Assembly (NCBI GenBank): GCA_002501085.1
Contig: DLRL01000111.1
Location: 1-30,907 of the forward strand
Reading direction: 5' to 3'
DNA: 30,907 bases
From: Gemmatimonadales bacterium UBA7889
Lineage (GTDB): Bacteria; Gemmatimonadota; Gemmatimonadetes; Longimicrobiales; Gaopeijiaceae
The first letter of the stretch is position 1; every line of letters starts with the position of its first letter. The notes beneath the pieces are model-generated. The model ran no database searches. It was not told where the DNA came from and worked only from the letters and a program-made list of their open reading frames with translations. The translations under genes and the position numbers were made by a program. Positions 22,750 through 30,545 of this stretch are shown in pieces.

Positions 22750-24561
22750 GTGGAGTCGAGGAAATATCTGTCTGCCAGGGGACTCGGCACGCTCCTATTG
22801 ATTTGTGCTACCTCTCCTCAGATCAACATGGCGCAGATCGTATCCGGTGAAATTGATACTGTAACTGTTGTTATTGATCCATCGGAATCGCAGGCGATCG
22901 CCCGGGCAGCCCAAGCTCGTTTTGAGCGGCGAAGGATTCGCTACTTCCCTCTTGTACTTGGATCGGCTACTGCCGCTTGTGATGAGCGAATTGGACGTTT
23001 CTGCTCTTGGTACGACGAGGGTGATTGGTATCCACGTCCCGAATTAGTCGAAGCTGAAGAACTTAGAGAAGAACTGTTGTTCTTACTGGACTCAATACAG
23101 GCGCTTCTTCCGGGTGACGGCTGGTTACTAGGGCAGCGGGTCTGGTACCTCTCTGAAGCTCAGCGTTGGGAAGAAGCACTTGAGGCAGCTCGTTCATGTG
23201 GGACTGCCGAGCCGTGGTGGTGTGCAGCTTTGGAAGGATTTTCTCTGCATGGACTGGAAAGATATGTCGAGGCCGATCGAGTGTTTTCGATAGCGATAGA
23301 CCAAATGGATAATGAGCAATCACTTAGGTGGCGCGTACCGCGTTGGGTTATGGATGATGACGGGCAAAATGTGGTAAAAGAGGCAGCAACATCATCTTCT
23401 GAAGCTCTGGATAACTTGCTTGAGCGCCTCTGGCGGCTCGCAGATCCGCTCTATCTAGTTGAAGGAAATGATCGAAAAACTTCACACTATGCACGCTGGA
23501 CTGTTGCAAAGATCCGTGAAGAGGCCAAGAACCCCTATCGAATTAGTTGGGGCAATGATCTTGACGAACTCACGATCCGACACGGTTGGGAACTGGGGTG
23601 GAATAGGACTTCTGATGCAGGATTCACGACGGTGGAGCATGTGATTGGTCACAAACATCCAGAGGGAAGGGACTATATACCTCCTGGTAAAATCCTTAAT
23701 ACCCCAAGTCTTGCAGTGTCGGGAGATCTACGGGCAGATGTCGAACGGCCTCGTTCTCTATATGCGCCGGCATATGCACCTGTCCTTCTTCCAATGGAAG
23801 GTCAAGTTGCATTCTTCCCCCGAGGTAGCCGAGTAGTTGTAGTGGGAACTCACTTTCTTCCAGATGATACGACTCGGCATGTGGGCCATGACCATCCAAT
23901 ACCCTGGCTCAATCCGGGTACTCAGGACGGAATGTTAGATCGTGCTGGAATTTTTCTAGTGCCACTAGACGGAGCACGGATCAAGAGTGCTCAAGTAATG
24001 GGCCATACGGAGGGCGCGCTCTCACTTGAGGTGCCGTCGGGGAGTTATGTGCTTTCGACTGAAACGTGGAGTCCGAGGAAGCGCCGTGCCGGGCGCCTAA
24101 GGATGGGGTTTCAAAGTCAGCCAGTGCCAGAGGATGTGGCATCGCTTTCTGACATCTTGATGCTGAGACCTTCTTCTAGGGAACCTGAAGTGCTTGCGGC
24201 AGCGCTTCCACATGCACTCAAGAAAGCCGAGATCCTAGCAGGTCAAACATTCGCTATTGCTTGGGAGGTCTCCGGCCTTGGATTTAGATCGGAGACTTTA
24301 CTTTTCGAAGTTTCAGTGAGTTCGATAAATCGGGGAGTGCTCCGCCAGATCGGGGAATTTCTTCGGATCATAGAACCCGCAAGGCCACTTCGGCTCTCCT
24401 GGGAGGAACCTGGACCGCTAAGCCCAGGTCCATTATTCCGGTACCTCAATCTAGATCTGCCAAACCTTAAGGCGGGCAAGTATGAAATTCGCATGGTTTT
24501 GAAGACGGCGGGGCGGGCAGATGCAGTTAGTGCCCGAGTCTTTAGCGTCCAAGAACAGTAA
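22750..24561 (+). CDS. Secreted or periplasmic protein of unknown function with TPR-like segment
   Basis: A 603-residue product starting at GTG with a hydrophobic signal-like N terminus (residues ~11-28). Residues ~115-190 hold two TPR-like helix pairs (GQRVWYLSEAQRWEEALEAA and LHGLERYVEADRVFSIAI). The middle (about 225-300: LADPLYLVEGNDRKTSHYAR, then HGWELGWNR) resembles the GWxTD-type region found in Gemmatimonadota and Bacteroidota secreted proteins; this is recall, not a search. The C-terminal half looks beta-rich (SYVLSTETWSPRKRRAG, KYEIRMVLKT). It follows the tRNA with a 41-base gap and is probably its own unit. No enzyme motif was recognised. Confidence 0.75.
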   Translation: MESRKYLSARGLGTLLLICATSPQINMAQIVSGEIDTVTVVIDPSESQAIARAAQARFERRRIRYFPLVLGSATAACDERIGRFCSWYDEGDWYPRPELVEAEELREELLFLLDSIQALLPGDGWLLGQRVWYLSEAQRWEEALEAARSCGTAEPWWCAALEGFSLHGLERYVEADRVFSIAIDQMDNEQSLRWRVPRWVMDDDGQNVVKEAATSSSEALDNLLERLWRLADPLYLVEGNDRKTSHYARWTVAKIREEAKNPYRISWGNDLDELTIRHGWELGWNRTSDAGFTTVEHVIGHKHPEGRDYIPPGKILNTPSLAVSGDLRADVERPRSLYAPAYAPVLLPMEGQVAFFPRGSRVVVVGTHFLPDDTTRHVGHDHPIPWLNPGTQDGMLDRAGIFLVPLDGARIKSAQVMGHTEGALSLEVPSGSYVLSTETWSPRKRRAGRLRMGFQSQPVPEDVASLSDILMLRPSSREPEVLAAALPHALKKAEILAGQTFAIAWEVSGLGFRSETLLFEVSVSSINRGVLRQIGEFLRIIEPARPLRLSWEEPGPLSPGPLFRYLNLDLPNLKAGKYEIRMVLKTAGRADAVSARVFSVQEQ

Positions 24562-24577
24562 GGAAATTTTCTATCTA

Positions 24578-24597
24578 TTAGTCAGATGTAGGACTAA
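24578..24597 (+). promoter_or_regulatory. Small 6-bp stem after the TPR-protein gene
   Basis: Arms TTAGTC (24578-24583) and GACTAA (24592-24597) pair around 8 bases. No T run follows. It may help the terminator downstream or be an operator. Confidence 0.2.
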
Positions 24598-24627
24598 GGT
24601 TAGAAATTCAGTAAACAACGAGCGTTG

Positions 24628-24646
24628 ACCACTGATAGTGGTTTTT
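24628..24646 (+). terminator. Weak intrinsic terminator before prs
   Basis: ACCACT (24628-24633), loop GAT, AGTGGT (24637-24642), then a T tract reaching 24646. The 6-bp stem is short, but the following T run fits a rho-independent stop for the gene at 22750-24561. Confidence 0.5.
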
Positions 24647-24773
24647 CTAACGTTCCGTGCTATCAAGCGATAGCTATAGGGATCCAGATTCTAGCTCCGG
24701 TCACATGGAAGACACTTACAGGCATGGGCCTCTTCTTCTGCTTAGCGGACGTGCTAACGTTCCGTTAGCACGT
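24647..24773. repeat. Repeated 12-mer flanking the prs start, second copy inside an 11-bp perfect stem
   Basis: CTAACGTTCCGT occurs at 24647-24658 (upstream of prs) and again at 24754-24765 (codons ~17-21 of prs). The second copy is part of a perfect inverted repeat: arm 24749-24759 (ACGTGCTAACG), loop TTC, arm 24763-24773. The stem encodes GRANVPLAR, so it is within the coding region. It may be an operator or an RNA stem that affects translation. Confidence 0.5.
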
Positions 24774-25670
24774 GAGATAGCTGAGAAGCTTGGAGAATCG
24801 CCAGAAGGAGCGACGATCAAAGATTTTTCGGATGGTGAAATCTTTGTTCGGATAGACCACAGTGCTCGTGGGCGGGATGTTTTCATTATCCAACCCACCT
24901 CGGCTCCTGCGGGCAATTTTATGGAGTTGTGTCTTCTATTAGACGCTGCAAAACGGGCCTCGGCAGCCCGAGTCACAGCGGTCATTCCGTATTTCGGATA
25001 CGGTCGTCAGGATAGGAAAGACCAACCCAGAGTCTCGATTGGTGCTAAGCTCGCTGCGAACCTTATTGTAGCTGCCGGAGCTGATCGTGTTATCTCAATT
25101 GATTTCCACCAGCACCAGATCCAGGGGTTCTTTGATATTCCTGTTGATCACCTTTACGCAGCACCGGTGGTGACAAAGTACTTCAGAGATCTTGCACTCG
25201 AAGACCTCGTAGTCATAGCTCCTGATGTCGGAGCGGCAAAGATGGCAAGGGGTTTTGCTCGCCGTCTTGGGGCGACCTTTGCGATTATCGATAAACGTAG
25301 GCCGAAGGCAAACATGTCTGAGGTATTAAATATCGTTGGTGATGTTGAGGATCGGACTTGTCTAATCGTTGATGACATGGTTGACACAGGAGGTTCACTG
25401 GCCAACGCGGTCGAAGCACTCAAAGACCGCGGTGCTAAGACAGTTTATGCCGCGGCAACCCATCCGATTCTTTCCGGAGAAGCACCTAGTAGGCTTGCCA
25501 ACTCGCCTCTGGAGCGGATGATCGTGACGAATACGATTAATGTTCCAGAGGAAAAACGCTCTGACAGGCTAGAGGTTCTTTCCGTAGCTGACTTGCTCTC
25601 TAAGGCAATTCACCACGTGCATTCGAATGAATCTGTAAGCAAACTCTTTGAAATTCCGAAGGAAATCTGA
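24705..25670 (+). CDS. prs: Ribose-phosphate pyrophosphokinase
   Basis: Prs makes PRPP from ribose-5-phosphate and ATP for purine, pyrimidine, histidine and NAD synthesis. The 321-residue product (usual ~310-320) has DFSDGEIFVRI, the flexible catalytic loop region YFGYGRQDRKDQPR, DFHQHQIQGFFDIPVDHLYA near residues 133-152, DKRRPKANMSEV and the PRPP-binding loop VDDMVDTGGS (222-231). The second motif reads DFHQHQ where many bacteria have DLHAxQ. The frame is open to GTG 24657, but ATG 24705 gives the usual length; neither has a good Shine-Dalgarno. It precedes rplY and pth, a common gene order. Confidence 0.96.
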   Translation: MEDTYRHGPLLLLSGRANVPLAREIAEKLGESPEGATIKDFSDGEIFVRIDHSARGRDVFIIQPTSAPAGNFMELCLLLDAAKRASAARVTAVIPYFGYGRQDRKDQPRVSIGAKLAANLIVAAGADRVISIDFHQHQIQGFFDIPVDHLYAAPVVTKYFRDLALEDLVVIAPDVGAAKMARGFARRLGATFAIIDKRRPKANMSEVLNIVGDVEDRTCLIVDDMVDTGGSLANAVEALKDRGAKTVYAAATHPILSGEAPSRLANSPLERMIVTNTINVPEEKRSDRLEVLSVADLLSKAIHHVHSNESVSKLFEIPKEI

Positions 25671-25676
25671 GGGAAA

Positions 25677-25701
25677 GGGCCCCAGGATAGCCCTGGGGGC
25701 C
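25677..25701 (+). promoter_or_regulatory. GC-rich hairpin between prs and rplY
   Basis: GGCCCCAGG pairs with CCTGGGGGCC (one bulged G) around a short loop, in the 57-base gap. It has no T run. It may be an RNA-processing or attenuation site that sets prs versus rplY levels, or a bL25 leader element. Confidence 0.4.
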
Positions 25702-25727
25702 GATAATCAGGAGAACGAGAATCCAGA

Positions 25728-26411
25728 ATGACTATTACGCTGAAAGCACAGAAACGAGAAGGTACGGGAAAGGGGGTAGCGAGAAAGCTACGTCAGGAGG
25801 GTCGGGTCCCCGCTGTCTTGTATGGACGGGAACTGGGCACCATGCATTTGTCGCTGGATACACATGAGGCGGAGAATCTTTTTTACTCGATCAGCACTGA
25901 GAATACAATTGTGAGCCTCAAGGTTGAGGGGGTGGGCGAGCTTTTCCAAACATTGGTGCGTGAGATTCAGAGCCATCCATTCAAGTCTTCGCTTATTCAC
26001 GTGGACTTTCTCCGCATCCAGGCGGGTGTTGCAGTTGATGTTGAAGTCCCATTGCGTCTGATTGGAGATCCAGTCGGTGTTAAGAATAGCGGTGGTGTGC
26101 TTGAGCAGGTATTGAACGAACTTCCAGTGAAGTGCATCCCATCGAAGATCCCAGAGCTAATCGAGGTCGATGTTTCTGAGCTGGATATTAACGATTCCCT
26201 CCACGTGTATGATCTAGAGTTGGAGGAAGGCATCAACATCACCGTTGACGAAGGGCGAACTATTTGTGCGGTGGCGATTCCCAAGGTTGTTGAGGAGGCT
26301 GTTGTTGAAGAGGATGAACTGCTTGAGGGTGAGATACCGGACGAGGGAGCCTTGCCAAGTGATACAGCAGTTGAGGAGTCACCCGAAGACTCTGATGGAG
26401 ATGGTGATTAG
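25728..26411 (+). CDS. rplY: 50S ribosomal protein bL25, CTC form
   Basis: bL25 binds 5S rRNA in the 50S central protuberance; the long CTC form has an extra C-terminal domain. The 227-residue product starts MTITLKAQKREGTGKG, followed by RKLRQEGRVPAVLYG of the bL25 core (to about residue 90), the TL5/CTC domain (DVEVPLRLIGDPVGVKN onward) and an acidic tail (~190-227) rich in Glu and Asp. A Shine-Dalgarno AGGAGAACGAGA is 7-18 bases upstream of ATG 25728. It is 57 bases after prs and 15 before pth. Confidence 0.97.
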   Translation: MTITLKAQKREGTGKGVARKLRQEGRVPAVLYGRELGTMHLSLDTHEAENLFYSISTENTIVSLKVEGVGELFQTLVREIQSHPFKSSLIHVDFLRIQAGVAVDVEVPLRLIGDPVGVKNSGGVLEQVLNELPVKCIPSKIPELIEVDVSELDINDSLHVYDLELEEGINITVDEGRTICAVAIPKVVEEAVVEEDELLEGEIPDEGALPSDTAVEESPEDSDGDGD

Positions 26412-26426
26412 GGTCGGCTCATTCCC

Positions 26427-26996
26427 ATGTGCGTGAAAATTGTGGTCGGACTGGGGAATCCGGGTCCTAAATACGATGCTACAAGGCATAATATAGGGTG
26501 GTGGGTTGTTGATCGACTTGCCTACGATTGGGGCTTTGGTTCTTTCGAAAAGGAGGATAGGGCTCTCATCACTGAGGGTGATGTGGGTAATGCGCATGTG
26601 CAGTTGGTAAAGCCCACTACATATATGAACCGTAGCGGATTGTCGTTACTACGATTGAGCGAGATGGAGTCTTTTCGGATCAGAGAAGACCTCCTGGTAG
26701 TCGTGGATGATGCCGCACTTGAAGTGGGACGAGTGAGGTTTCGACCAGAGGGAGGACCTGGAGGACACAAGGGGCTCAAGTCAGTATCAGGAGTCCTACA
26801 GTCCGATGCATACGCTCGGCTCCGAATTGGGGTTGGCTTGAAGCCAGAAGGACAAGACTTAGCAGACTGGGTGCTCTCGCGTATGCCCCAGGAGGACGAG
26901 GACATCGTGGTAGATCTGCTCCCCGGCATGACGGGCGCAATTGAAGCATGGATTGAGGAGGGAGCAGAGGTAGTAATGAACCGCTTCAATCAATAA
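26427..26996 (+). CDS. pth: Peptidyl-tRNA hydrolase
   Basis: Pth frees tRNA from peptidyl-tRNA released by stalled ribosomes; cytosolic and essential. The 189-residue product has VVGLGNPGPKYDATRHNIG with the catalytic His21, KPTTYMNRSG, VVVDDAALEVGRVR and GGPGGHKGLKSV. The last motif has Lys where E. coli has Asn (GGHNGL); other bacteria also have HKGL. GTG 26433 is another possible start. It follows rplY with 15 bases between. Confidence 0.97.
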   Translation: MCVKIVVGLGNPGPKYDATRHNIGWWVVDRLAYDWGFGSFEKEDRALITEGDVGNAHVQLVKPTTYMNRSGLSLLRLSEMESFRIREDLLVVVDDAALEVGRVRFRPEGGPGGHKGLKSVSGVLQSDAYARLRIGVGLKPEGQDLADWVLSRMPQEDEDIVVDLLPGMTGAIEAWIEEGAEVVMNRFNQ

Positions 26997-27039
26997 CGAG
27001 ATATAGTTCACAAATCATGGTAACAATAAGAGTGATTCA

Positions 27040-29160
27040 ATGACCGACTTGGTAGTAGTAACTGAATGGGCATGGCTTCTGGGTCTTATCGGGCTGGGTA
27101 TAGCATTCTTGATCTACCGATATTTGAAAAAACAGCCGGCTGGATCCGAGATCATGATCGATCTAGGTGAACAGATTCACGATGGGGCGATGGCATTCCT
27201 TAAACGTGAATACACAGTCCTAGCCGGATTTGTATTGCTGGTGGCGATCCTGCTCGGCCTTGCGATTGGGTGGACGCCTGCAGGAGCGTACGTTTTTGGG
27301 GCACTCAGCTCGGTCTCAGCTGGCTTTTTTGGTATGAAGGCAGCGACGCGCGCAAACACACGTACCTCAGCAGCGGCTAATCAAGAGGGTCAGGGCAAGG
27401 CACTGCGCATTGCGTTCTTCGGTGGGGCAGTGATGGGACTCGCCGTCGCGGCTCTTGGACTCCTGGGACTTGGTGTGCTCTATGCAGTTTTCGGTGCTGG
27501 AGCAGTAGTAGATGGTGAGTACGCTACCTTCGCTGAGATTGTCTCAGGTTTTGCCATGGGTGCGAGCTCTATCGCGCTTTTCGCTCGGGTCGGAGGGGGT
27601 ATATATACGAAAGCTGCTGATGTAGGAGCTGATCTCGTCGGGAAGGTCGAAGCAGGCATCCCCGAGGATGATCCGCGGAATCCGGCCACGATTGCGGACA
27701 ACGTGGGAGACAACGTTGGTGACGTTGCCGGGATGGGTGCTGATATTTTCGAGTCATATGTAGGTTCAATTGTTGCGACGATCGCTATTGGAGCAACAGT
27801 ACCTGCTCTTTCAGGGCATCGAACTGCTGCGGTCGCACTCCCGATTCTTACAGTGATGATCGGTCTCTTGGCATCTCTAGTTGGCATTGGCGCGATGAAG
27901 ACACTCGAGAAGCACAATCCATCTCACGCCCTTCATGGTACGACGTGGATAGCCGGAGCACTGTTTCTGGGAATTATGTATTTCGTCGTCCAGAGCATGG
28001 GAATCACATATGTTGATGGCGGGCAGTCTTTCCCCGTCTCCGGACCCTGGATCGCAATTCTAGCAGGGACTCTCGCAGGTGTGGCTATCGGTATGGTCAC
28101 ACAATATTACACGGCTGAAGGTCCGGTTAAGAAGATTGCAGAGGCTAGCCAAACTGGCTCGGCCACCAACTTGATCACCGGGCTAGCTGTTGGCATGCAA
28201 TCAGCGGTTGTCCCGGTCTTCCTCATTTGCGCTGCAATTTGGACCGCCTTTAACTATGCGGGTCTATACGGTATCGGAATAGCGGCAGTTGGCATGCTCG
28301 CAACCGTGGGTGTAACGATGTCAGTTGATGCCTACGGACCAATCGCAGATAACGCAGGTGGGATTAGTGAGATGAGCGGACTAGGTCCCGAGACGAGAGA
28401 GATTACAGACTCACTCGATGCGATCGGAAACACTACAGCCGCGATCGGCAAGGGATTCGCAATAGGGTCGGCCGCTCTCACCGCCCTAGCCCTATTTTCG
28501 GCATATTCATCTAAAGTTGGCCTCCAGGAAAGCGGGATTAACATCCTCGATCCATTGGTGGTGATAGGCCTCTTCCTTGGTGGATGTCTTCCATTCTTTA
28601 TTGCAGCACTGACAATGACTGCAGTAGGTCGAGCTGCCCAGGGGATGGTTGACGAGGTTCGTCGACAGTTCCGGGAAATTCCAGGGATCATGGAAGGTAC
28701 AGCTAAGCCAGATTCAGCTCGCTGTGTGGATATTTCTACAACTGCCGCACTAAGGGAAATGATCTTACCCGGGATAACGGCAGTTTTTGCACCAGTAATT
28801 GTTGGCTATGTACTAGGCGTAGAAGCACTCGGAGGTCTGTTGGCAGGCGCCACGGTTACGGGTGTGCTTATGGCGCTCTTTATGGCGAATGCGGGTGGTG
28901 CCTGGGATAATGCTAAGAAATACATTGAAAGCGGAGCATATGGTGGTAAGGGATCCGATTCTCACAAGGCTGCCGTTGTAGGGGATACCGTAGGAGATCC
29001 ATTCAAGGACACCTCAGGGCCGTCTCTCAACATCTTGATAAAGCTCATGAGTGTAGTGTCACTGGTACTCGCTCCTTGGTTTGTAGAAGTGCACGGACTT
29101 AATCCGGATGGAAATTCACTTTCATGGATTGTTGACATGATCCAAACGCTCTTCAGCTAA
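27040..29160 (+). CDS. hppA: Membrane-bound pyrophosphatase (ion pump), K+-dependent type
   Basis: HppA couples pyrophosphate hydrolysis to H+ or Na+ transport across the inner membrane. The 706-residue product has ~16 membrane segments and the catalytic loops DDPRNPATIADNVGDNVGD (residues 210-228) and GKGSDSHKAAVVGDTVGDP near the C terminus. The K+-dependence position reads GNTTAAIGKG with Ala467; the K+-independent class has Lys there. So this is predicted to need K+ for full activity. Whether it moves H+ or Na+ cannot be told from these motifs. The stop shares a base with the M20 gene that follows. Confidence 0.97.
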   Translation: MTDLVVVTEWAWLLGLIGLGIAFLIYRYLKKQPAGSEIMIDLGEQIHDGAMAFLKREYTVLAGFVLLVAILLGLAIGWTPAGAYVFGALSSVSAGFFGMKAATRANTRTSAAANQEGQGKALRIAFFGGAVMGLAVAALGLLGLGVLYAVFGAGAVVDGEYATFAEIVSGFAMGASSIALFARVGGGIYTKAADVGADLVGKVEAGIPEDDPRNPATIADNVGDNVGDVAGMGADIFESYVGSIVATIAIGATVPALSGHRTAAVALPILTVMIGLLASLVGIGAMKTLEKHNPSHALHGTTWIAGALFLGIMYFVVQSMGITYVDGGQSFPVSGPWIAILAGTLAGVAIGMVTQYYTAEGPVKKIAEASQTGSATNLITGLAVGMQSAVVPVFLICAAIWTAFNYAGLYGIGIAAVGMLATVGVTMSVDAYGPIADNAGGISEMSGLGPETREITDSLDAIGNTTAAIGKGFAIGSAALTALALFSAYSSKVGLQESGINILDPLVVIGLFLGGCLPFFIAALTMTAVGRAAQGMVDEVRRQFREIPGIMEGTAKPDSARCVDISTTAALREMILPGITAVFAPVIVGYVLGVEALGGLLAGATVTGVLMALFMANAGGAWDNAKKYIESGAYGGKGSDSHKAAVVGDTVGDPFKDTSGPSLNILIKLMSVVSLVLAPWFVEVHGLNPDGNSLSWIVDMIQTLFS

Positions 29161-30359
29161 TGCCTAAGGAGCCAAGTTTTGAGAATGCACTCGCGTTTGC
29201 CGGCGAGCTTATCGGCATCCCAGGACTTCCTGGGGAAGAGAGAGAAGTTGCCTCTCGGCTCAAGGAGGAAATGGAGGTACTCGGTCTAAGTGATGTTCAT
29301 ATCGATGATACAGGGAATGTCATAGGTATTGCCACAGGAACAGGAGATGCACCTCCTGCCATGCTGAACTGCCACCTAGATGTTGTTGCTGAGGGTGATC
29401 ACTCTGAGTGGGAGGTTCCCCCGTTTAGTGGCGAAGTCCGGGATGGTTTTCTGCATGGACGAGGTTCCATGGATATAAAAGGCCCCCTGGCTTTGCAGAC
29501 ATATGCAGCAGCCTCAATGATTGGGCAAGCTCCTGGTAATGTCATTGTGGCTCACACGGTTCTTGAGGAACGTGGTGGCCTAGGAATGAAGCGGCTCTTA
29601 GAGTCAGGTAACGTTGATCCAGCAGTAGTGATTATTGGTGAGGCGACACACGGAGACGTATGCATTGGTCATCGAGGCCGTGCTGAGCTTGAAGTTGTAC
29701 TTACCGGGTTAGCTGGCCATGCAAGCGCACCTGATCGTGCTAGGAATGCGTTAGACTTGCTGGGGGATGTATTGGCCGCGGTAAGGGAGCTGGGTGAAAA
29801 TCAGAAGACCGATCCGGTACTCGGGCCTGCTAGTTTGATTGCTACGACTGTGGATGTTCTTCCAGAGAGCCGAAATGTAATCCCGGACAAGGTTATTTTG
29901 GCTTTGGATTGGAGGATTTTGCCGGGTGACGATGACGATTCACTTCTCGATAGAGTCAGGCACTCGATTAGACGCCAGATCCCTTCGCTACCCGAAGGGC
30001 TGTCTTACGAGGTTCGCATGGCAAAAGAACTTCAAACTACATACACAGGAATCCAGGAAGAGAGGAGTCTGTTCACTCCTGGGTTTCTGATGGACTCGGA
30101 GCACCCTGTTGTCACCAGTGCAGCTGGTGCTGTGGGTCGACAAAGAGGTGAGGGTGAGGCTGCGGTTCGGCCGTGGTTGTTTGCAACGGATGGAGGTTGG
30201 TCTTGTGGAATCTACGGGATTCCGACAATTGGCTTTGCTCCCGGTGAGGAAGGCTTTGCACATACCAACCGCGAGCGATTAAATGTTGAAGAAGCTCAGT
30301 GGGGCTATGCCCGTTATCCCTACCTAGTCACCGCAGTTCAGAGGGCGGCAGCAAATTAA
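29160..30359 (+). CDS. M20-family metallopeptidase/deacylase
   Basis: M20 enzymes are two-zinc hydrolases acting on peptides, N-acyl amino acids or carbamoyl compounds (ArgE, DapE and others). The 399-residue product has all ligands: CHLDVV (His72, Asp74), GRGSMDIKG (Asp105), catalytic LEERGG (Glu136/137), IIGEATHG (Glu161) and GFAHTNRE near the end (His368). The dimerisation domain lies between (GHRGRAELEVVLTGLAGHAS). The substrate cannot be read from sequence; no arginine or lysine genes are next to it. The ATG shares one base with the hppA stop (TAATG), so translation coupling is likely. Confidence 0.92.
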   Translation: MPKEPSFENALAFAGELIGIPGLPGEEREVASRLKEEMEVLGLSDVHIDDTGNVIGIATGTGDAPPAMLNCHLDVVAEGDHSEWEVPPFSGEVRDGFLHGRGSMDIKGPLALQTYAAASMIGQAPGNVIVAHTVLEERGGLGMKRLLESGNVDPAVVIIGEATHGDVCIGHRGRAELEVVLTGLAGHASAPDRARNALDLLGDVLAAVRELGENQKTDPVLGPASLIATTVDVLPESRNVIPDKVILALDWRILPGDDDDSLLDRVRHSIRRQIPSLPEGLSYEVRMAKELQTTYTGIQEERSLFTPGFLMDSEHPVVTSAAGAVGRQRGEGEAAVRPWLFATDGGWSCGIYGIPTIGFAPGEEGFAHTNRERLNVEEAQWGYARYPYLVTAVQRAAAN

Positions 30360-30505
30360 GACGCGTCCTGCAAAGACTTATTATTGTTTCTTATGCTTTC
30401 TGGAATACTAAGATTCAACTAGGTTTTCCGAGCAGTACTGATGTGTACAAAACAGATATCCCGCTCCGTTTGCCAACCGCTCTTGCAGTGATGCCAGCTG
30501 AAGCG

Positions 30506-30516
30506 ACGGGGCCCGT
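30506..30516. promoter_or_regulatory. 11-base palindrome in the rpsF leader
   Basis: ACGGG-G-CCCGT is a perfect odd palindrome 30 bases before rpsF. In RNA only 3 base pairs would be left with a reasonable loop. It lies in the 186-base gap (30360-30545), which otherwise shows a loose TTGTTT/TACTAA promoter-like pair near 30385-30412 and no gene. Confidence 0.25.
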
Positions 30517-30545
30517 TACAAACCTACGGACCGAGGGAACAAATC

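Noticed and set aside
27480..27917. 145-residue ORF on the - strand inside hppA
   Set aside because: Shadow of a highly conserved gene whose catalytic motif is on the + strand.
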